Source of the DNA: Ignavibacteria bacterium UBA2333
GTDB taxonomy: Bacteria > Bacteroidota > Ignavibacteria > Kapaibacteriales > Kapaibacteriaceae
Assembly (NCBI GenBank): GCA_002344895.1
Contig: DDUR01000086.1
Span: 61,264 to 94,197, forward strand
Direction: 5' to 3'
DNA length: 32,934 nucleotides
Shown piece after piece: positions 31,479-32,934 of this stretch. Position 1 is the stretch's first letter; each line of letters begins with the position of its first letter. The notes under the pieces were generated by a model. That model saw only the letters and a list, made by a program, of their open reading frames with translations. It searched no databases and was not told the DNA's origin. Made by a program: the position numbers and the translations under genes.

Positions 31479-32459
31479 TTACCCGTTGAGCCATGCCTCC
31501 AGTTTCTCAAAGGCCTCCTTCATACCAAGATCGCGATCAGCTTCATACCACGAGTCCCTGACCGACTGAGATTCAAATGTTTCAGAGATAGTAACATTTG
31601 TTCCTAGAACATTGCCCGTGGAAGATTCGAGATCTATCGGCAGGAAGGTGATCTCGACGAGATGTTTGATTGGAGGAATGCCTGGCATCTCGAAGTACTG
31701 CCAAGCTTTTAAGAGTGACGGCTCTTGAACGTCGAGAAACTCAGCGCGCATCGACATTGTCTGTCCGTTAGCACGAGCGTGTACCATCGTAAAGCTGCCA
31801 CCGATCCGAAGATCCATAAAAGAATCAACCAACGTCAGATGTTCTGCAGCAAGCCAATGTGGCCACGTTGCGGGATCAACCCACGCAGCGAAGACCTGTT
31901 CCGGTGCAAACGGGAGTGTCCTGCGCAGGACAATCTCGTTGTCACGACGCGTAAGTACGACAACACTACGTTGTTCGGGAGCACCGAGCTCGTGAACAAC
32001 GGCACCGAGTCGGTACATCGTATCCAAGCCCCCTTCATCAGCCCCATACTCTCGAATAAGACGCTCTCGTTCTTCGGCGTTCTTCACGATAGTGCGAATT
32101 GTTACTCTCGTGCCATTCCGTTCGGCCTCAAAGCGCACTGAAACACGCATCCCTGGATCGGTACCATTCTCGAAAGAATCGTCACCATGGATATATTCTA
32201 GCAGTTTACCAGGGACAATATTCGTGAATACAACATAGTTCGGGAAATCCGTACCATCAGGACCATGCATGATGAACTTCCACGTGCCCCCTTCCTTAAG
32301 ATGGAGGTGATCTGTAGTGAGCGAAAAGCCGCGTGGTCCGAACCATTTTGTTAAATGCTGAGGATCGGTCCATGCAAGCCAGAGCAAATCAGCTGGGGCA
32401 GAGAACCACCGTGTTACGGTGAAGTCCACCTCTTGTGATTCGGGAAGATGTGCAGTCAT
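31479..32459 (-). CDS. Double SRPBCC (AHSA1-type) domain protein
   Basis: 326 residues made of two tandem AHSA1-like domains where most relatives have one of about 150. Domain 1 (about 8-150): FTVTRWFSAPADLLWLAWTD, HLTKWFGPRGF, GGTWKFIMHGPDG. Domain 2 (about 168-325): IVLRRTLPFAPEQVFAAWVD, WPHWLAAEHLTL, LRIGGSFTMVHA. The START-like fold makes a hydrophobic ligand pocket; ligand unknown. The start overlaps the ArsR gene stop by 4 bases, the usual ArsR-SRPBCC operon, in which the regulator controls the binding protein. Confidence 0.9.
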   Translation of the reverse strand: MTAHLPESQEVDFTVTRWFSAPADLLWLAWTDPQHLTKWFGPRGFSLTTDHLHLKEGGTWKFIMHGPDGTDFPNYVVFTNIVPGKLLEYIHGDDSFENGTDPGMRVSVRFEAERNGTRVTIRTIVKNAEERERLIREYGADEGGLDTMYRLGAVVHELGAPEQRSVVVLTRRDNEIVLRRTLPFAPEQVFAAWVDPATWPHWLAAEHLTLVDSFMDLRIGGSFTMVHARANGQTMSMRAEFLDVQEPSLLKAWQYFEMPGIPPIKHLVEITFLPIDLESSTGNVLGTNVTISETFESQSVRDSWYEADRDLGMKEAFEKLEAWLNG

Positions 32460-32794
32460 TCCTCATTCCTGTTGTGAAGTGATGAAAGGTAGATTTCGAG
32501 TTTGTCGAAGGATTCATTCCAGAACTGTTCAAAATCTCGTATCCAGAGTGCTACGGGCTTTAAGTTCTCGGCATCTAGGGAATAGTATCGCTGCTGGCCT
32601 GCAGTTCTCGACGAGACTAGGCCGACATCACGGAGTACGCGGAGATGTTTGCTGATTTGTGGTTGCGAAAGACCCATAGCTCCGACGATGTCAGAAACGG
32701 ACTTTTCACCTCCCTTGAGGTAGGATAGAATCCTGCGACGGTGCAACTCAGCAATTGCGTTGAAGACGTCGGTCGTTGTTGAAGCTCGAGCCAT
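32456..32794 (-). CDS. ArsR-family winged-helix repressor
   Basis: 112 residues from ATG 32794; a longer frame would start in the palindromic repeats and is rejected. MARASTTTDVFNAIAELHRRRIL is the usual front of this subgroup, and VSDIVGAMGLSQPQISKHLRVLRDVGLV is the HTH. Then RTAGQQRYYSLDAENL forms the wing, and WIRDFEQFWNESFDKLEIYL the dimer helix. No Cys metal site is visible, as in the ArsR proteins paired with SRPBCC genes. It probably represses itself and the coupled gene; the repeated palindromes upstream could be operators. Confidence 0.92.
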   Translation of the reverse strand: MARASTTTDVFNAIAELHRRRILSYLKGGEKSVSDIVGAMGLSQPQISKHLRVLRDVGLVSSRTAGQQRYYSLDAENLKPVALWIRDFEQFWNESFDKLEIYLSSLHNRNEE

Positions 32795-32833
32795 GTGCGA
32801 ATATATGTCGATAACGGAATATATCAAGGAATT

Positions 32834-32857
32834 TCTCCGGGAGGATTCTCCCGGAGA
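32834..32857. repeat. Palindromic element upstream of arsR, copy A
   Basis: TCTCCGGGAG at 32834 and TCTCCCGGAGA at 32847, with flanks TCAAGGAATT before and GTTAGATAT after. Both flanks are repeated around copy B. Confidence 0.93.
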
Positions 32858-32885
32858 GTTAGATATCAAGGAATTTCTCGGAATT

Positions 32886-32909
32886 TCTCCGGGAGGATTC
32901 TCCCGGAGA
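32886..32909. repeat. Palindromic element upstream of arsR, copy B
   Basis: TCTCCGGGAG at 32886 and TCTCCCGGAGA at 32899. It is a 52-base displaced duplicate of copy A, with a small internal extra TTTCTCGGAA. Confidence 0.93.
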
Positions 32910-32921
32910 GTTAGATATGGT

Positions 32922-32934
32922 ATGGGGCGAAGGG
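32922..32934 (+). repeat. Dispersed G-rich 16-mer, truncated or diverged copy at the window end
   Basis: ATGGGGCGAAGGG is a shortened match to AGGGGGCGAAAGGGGC, again right beside palindromic elements; the window ends inside it. Confidence 0.4.

Noticed and set aside
32795..32869. 25-residue extension of ArsR through the palindrome
   Set aside because: ArsR-SRPBCC regulators begin at the MARAS-type start; the extra residues come from the repeat and lack a ribosome binding site.

Overview
The window looks like a chromosome segment from the Bacteroidota/Chlorobiota/Kapabacteria (FCB) neighbourhood, of medium GC. This is inferred from several signs: a promoter of the form TTG-N19-TAnnTTTG directly in front of a tRNA, mostly weak or absent Shine-Dalgarno sequences, a PorW/SprE-like TPR lipoprotein, a BatA-type protein, a DUF3098 protein and an FCB-style ClpS. 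Gene packing is tight, and about a dozen junctions are 4-base start/stop overlaps (ATGA or GTGA).

Layout. 1-8673 (+): end of a heptosyltransferase-type glycosyltransferase, an RsuA/RluB-type pseudouridine synthase, a BatA/vWA membrane protein, a coiled-coil protein with an HPD (J-domain-like) motif, an M61 peptidase and a TPR lipoprotein. 8720-9796: divergent clpS (-) and a CADD-type para-aminobenzoate synthase (+). 9817-13411 (+): class II glutamine amidotransferase, an isolated NuoL and an SRAP protein. 13429-15729 (+): two paralogous lipoproteins and two thioredoxin-fold proteins. 15730-16014 is a repeat-rich gap. 16015-18937 (+): RsmI with a very long Arg/Asp-rich repeat tail and a secreted protein. 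18940-22674 (-): lysA, DUF1232, DUF3098, a LuxR-type HTH protein and two Crp/Fnr-type regulators. 22806-23920 (+): a DsbA-family protein and a DinB protein. 23917-25778 (-): an Omp85-type barrel and a DUF547 protein. 25818-29677 (+): a DUF985 cupin, a YgiD dioxygenase and a secreted protein with a possible type IX sorting tail. 29767-29840: tRNA-Lys(CTT) with promoter and terminator. 29999-31376 (-): a small patch of probably phage-derived, partly broken genes. 31479-32794 (-): an ArsR regulator coupled to a double-SRPBCC protein.

The most unusual content is a family of short palindromic elements. It is built from 11-mers TCTCC-S-GGAGA (S = G or C) spaced 13 bases apart, usually as a G-centred plus C-centred pair that makes a long hairpin. 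Copies lie between genes (26713-26870, 32834-32909) and also inside genes in frame. One is at the very start of the window inside the glycosyltransferase. Seven tandem 48-base units insert 112 residues into the cupin. This resembles, in behaviour, the Rickettsia palindromic elements that insert into protein genes, but the sequence is one I do not recognise. A second dispersed repeat, a 16-mer AGGGGGYRAAAGGGGC, occurs five times plus a truncated copy, twice next to the palindromes. Together with the G-rich and 20-base tandem repeats at 15737-15884 and the coding tandem repeats in two rRNA-modifying enzymes, they suggest a genome unusually permissive of short repeat growth.
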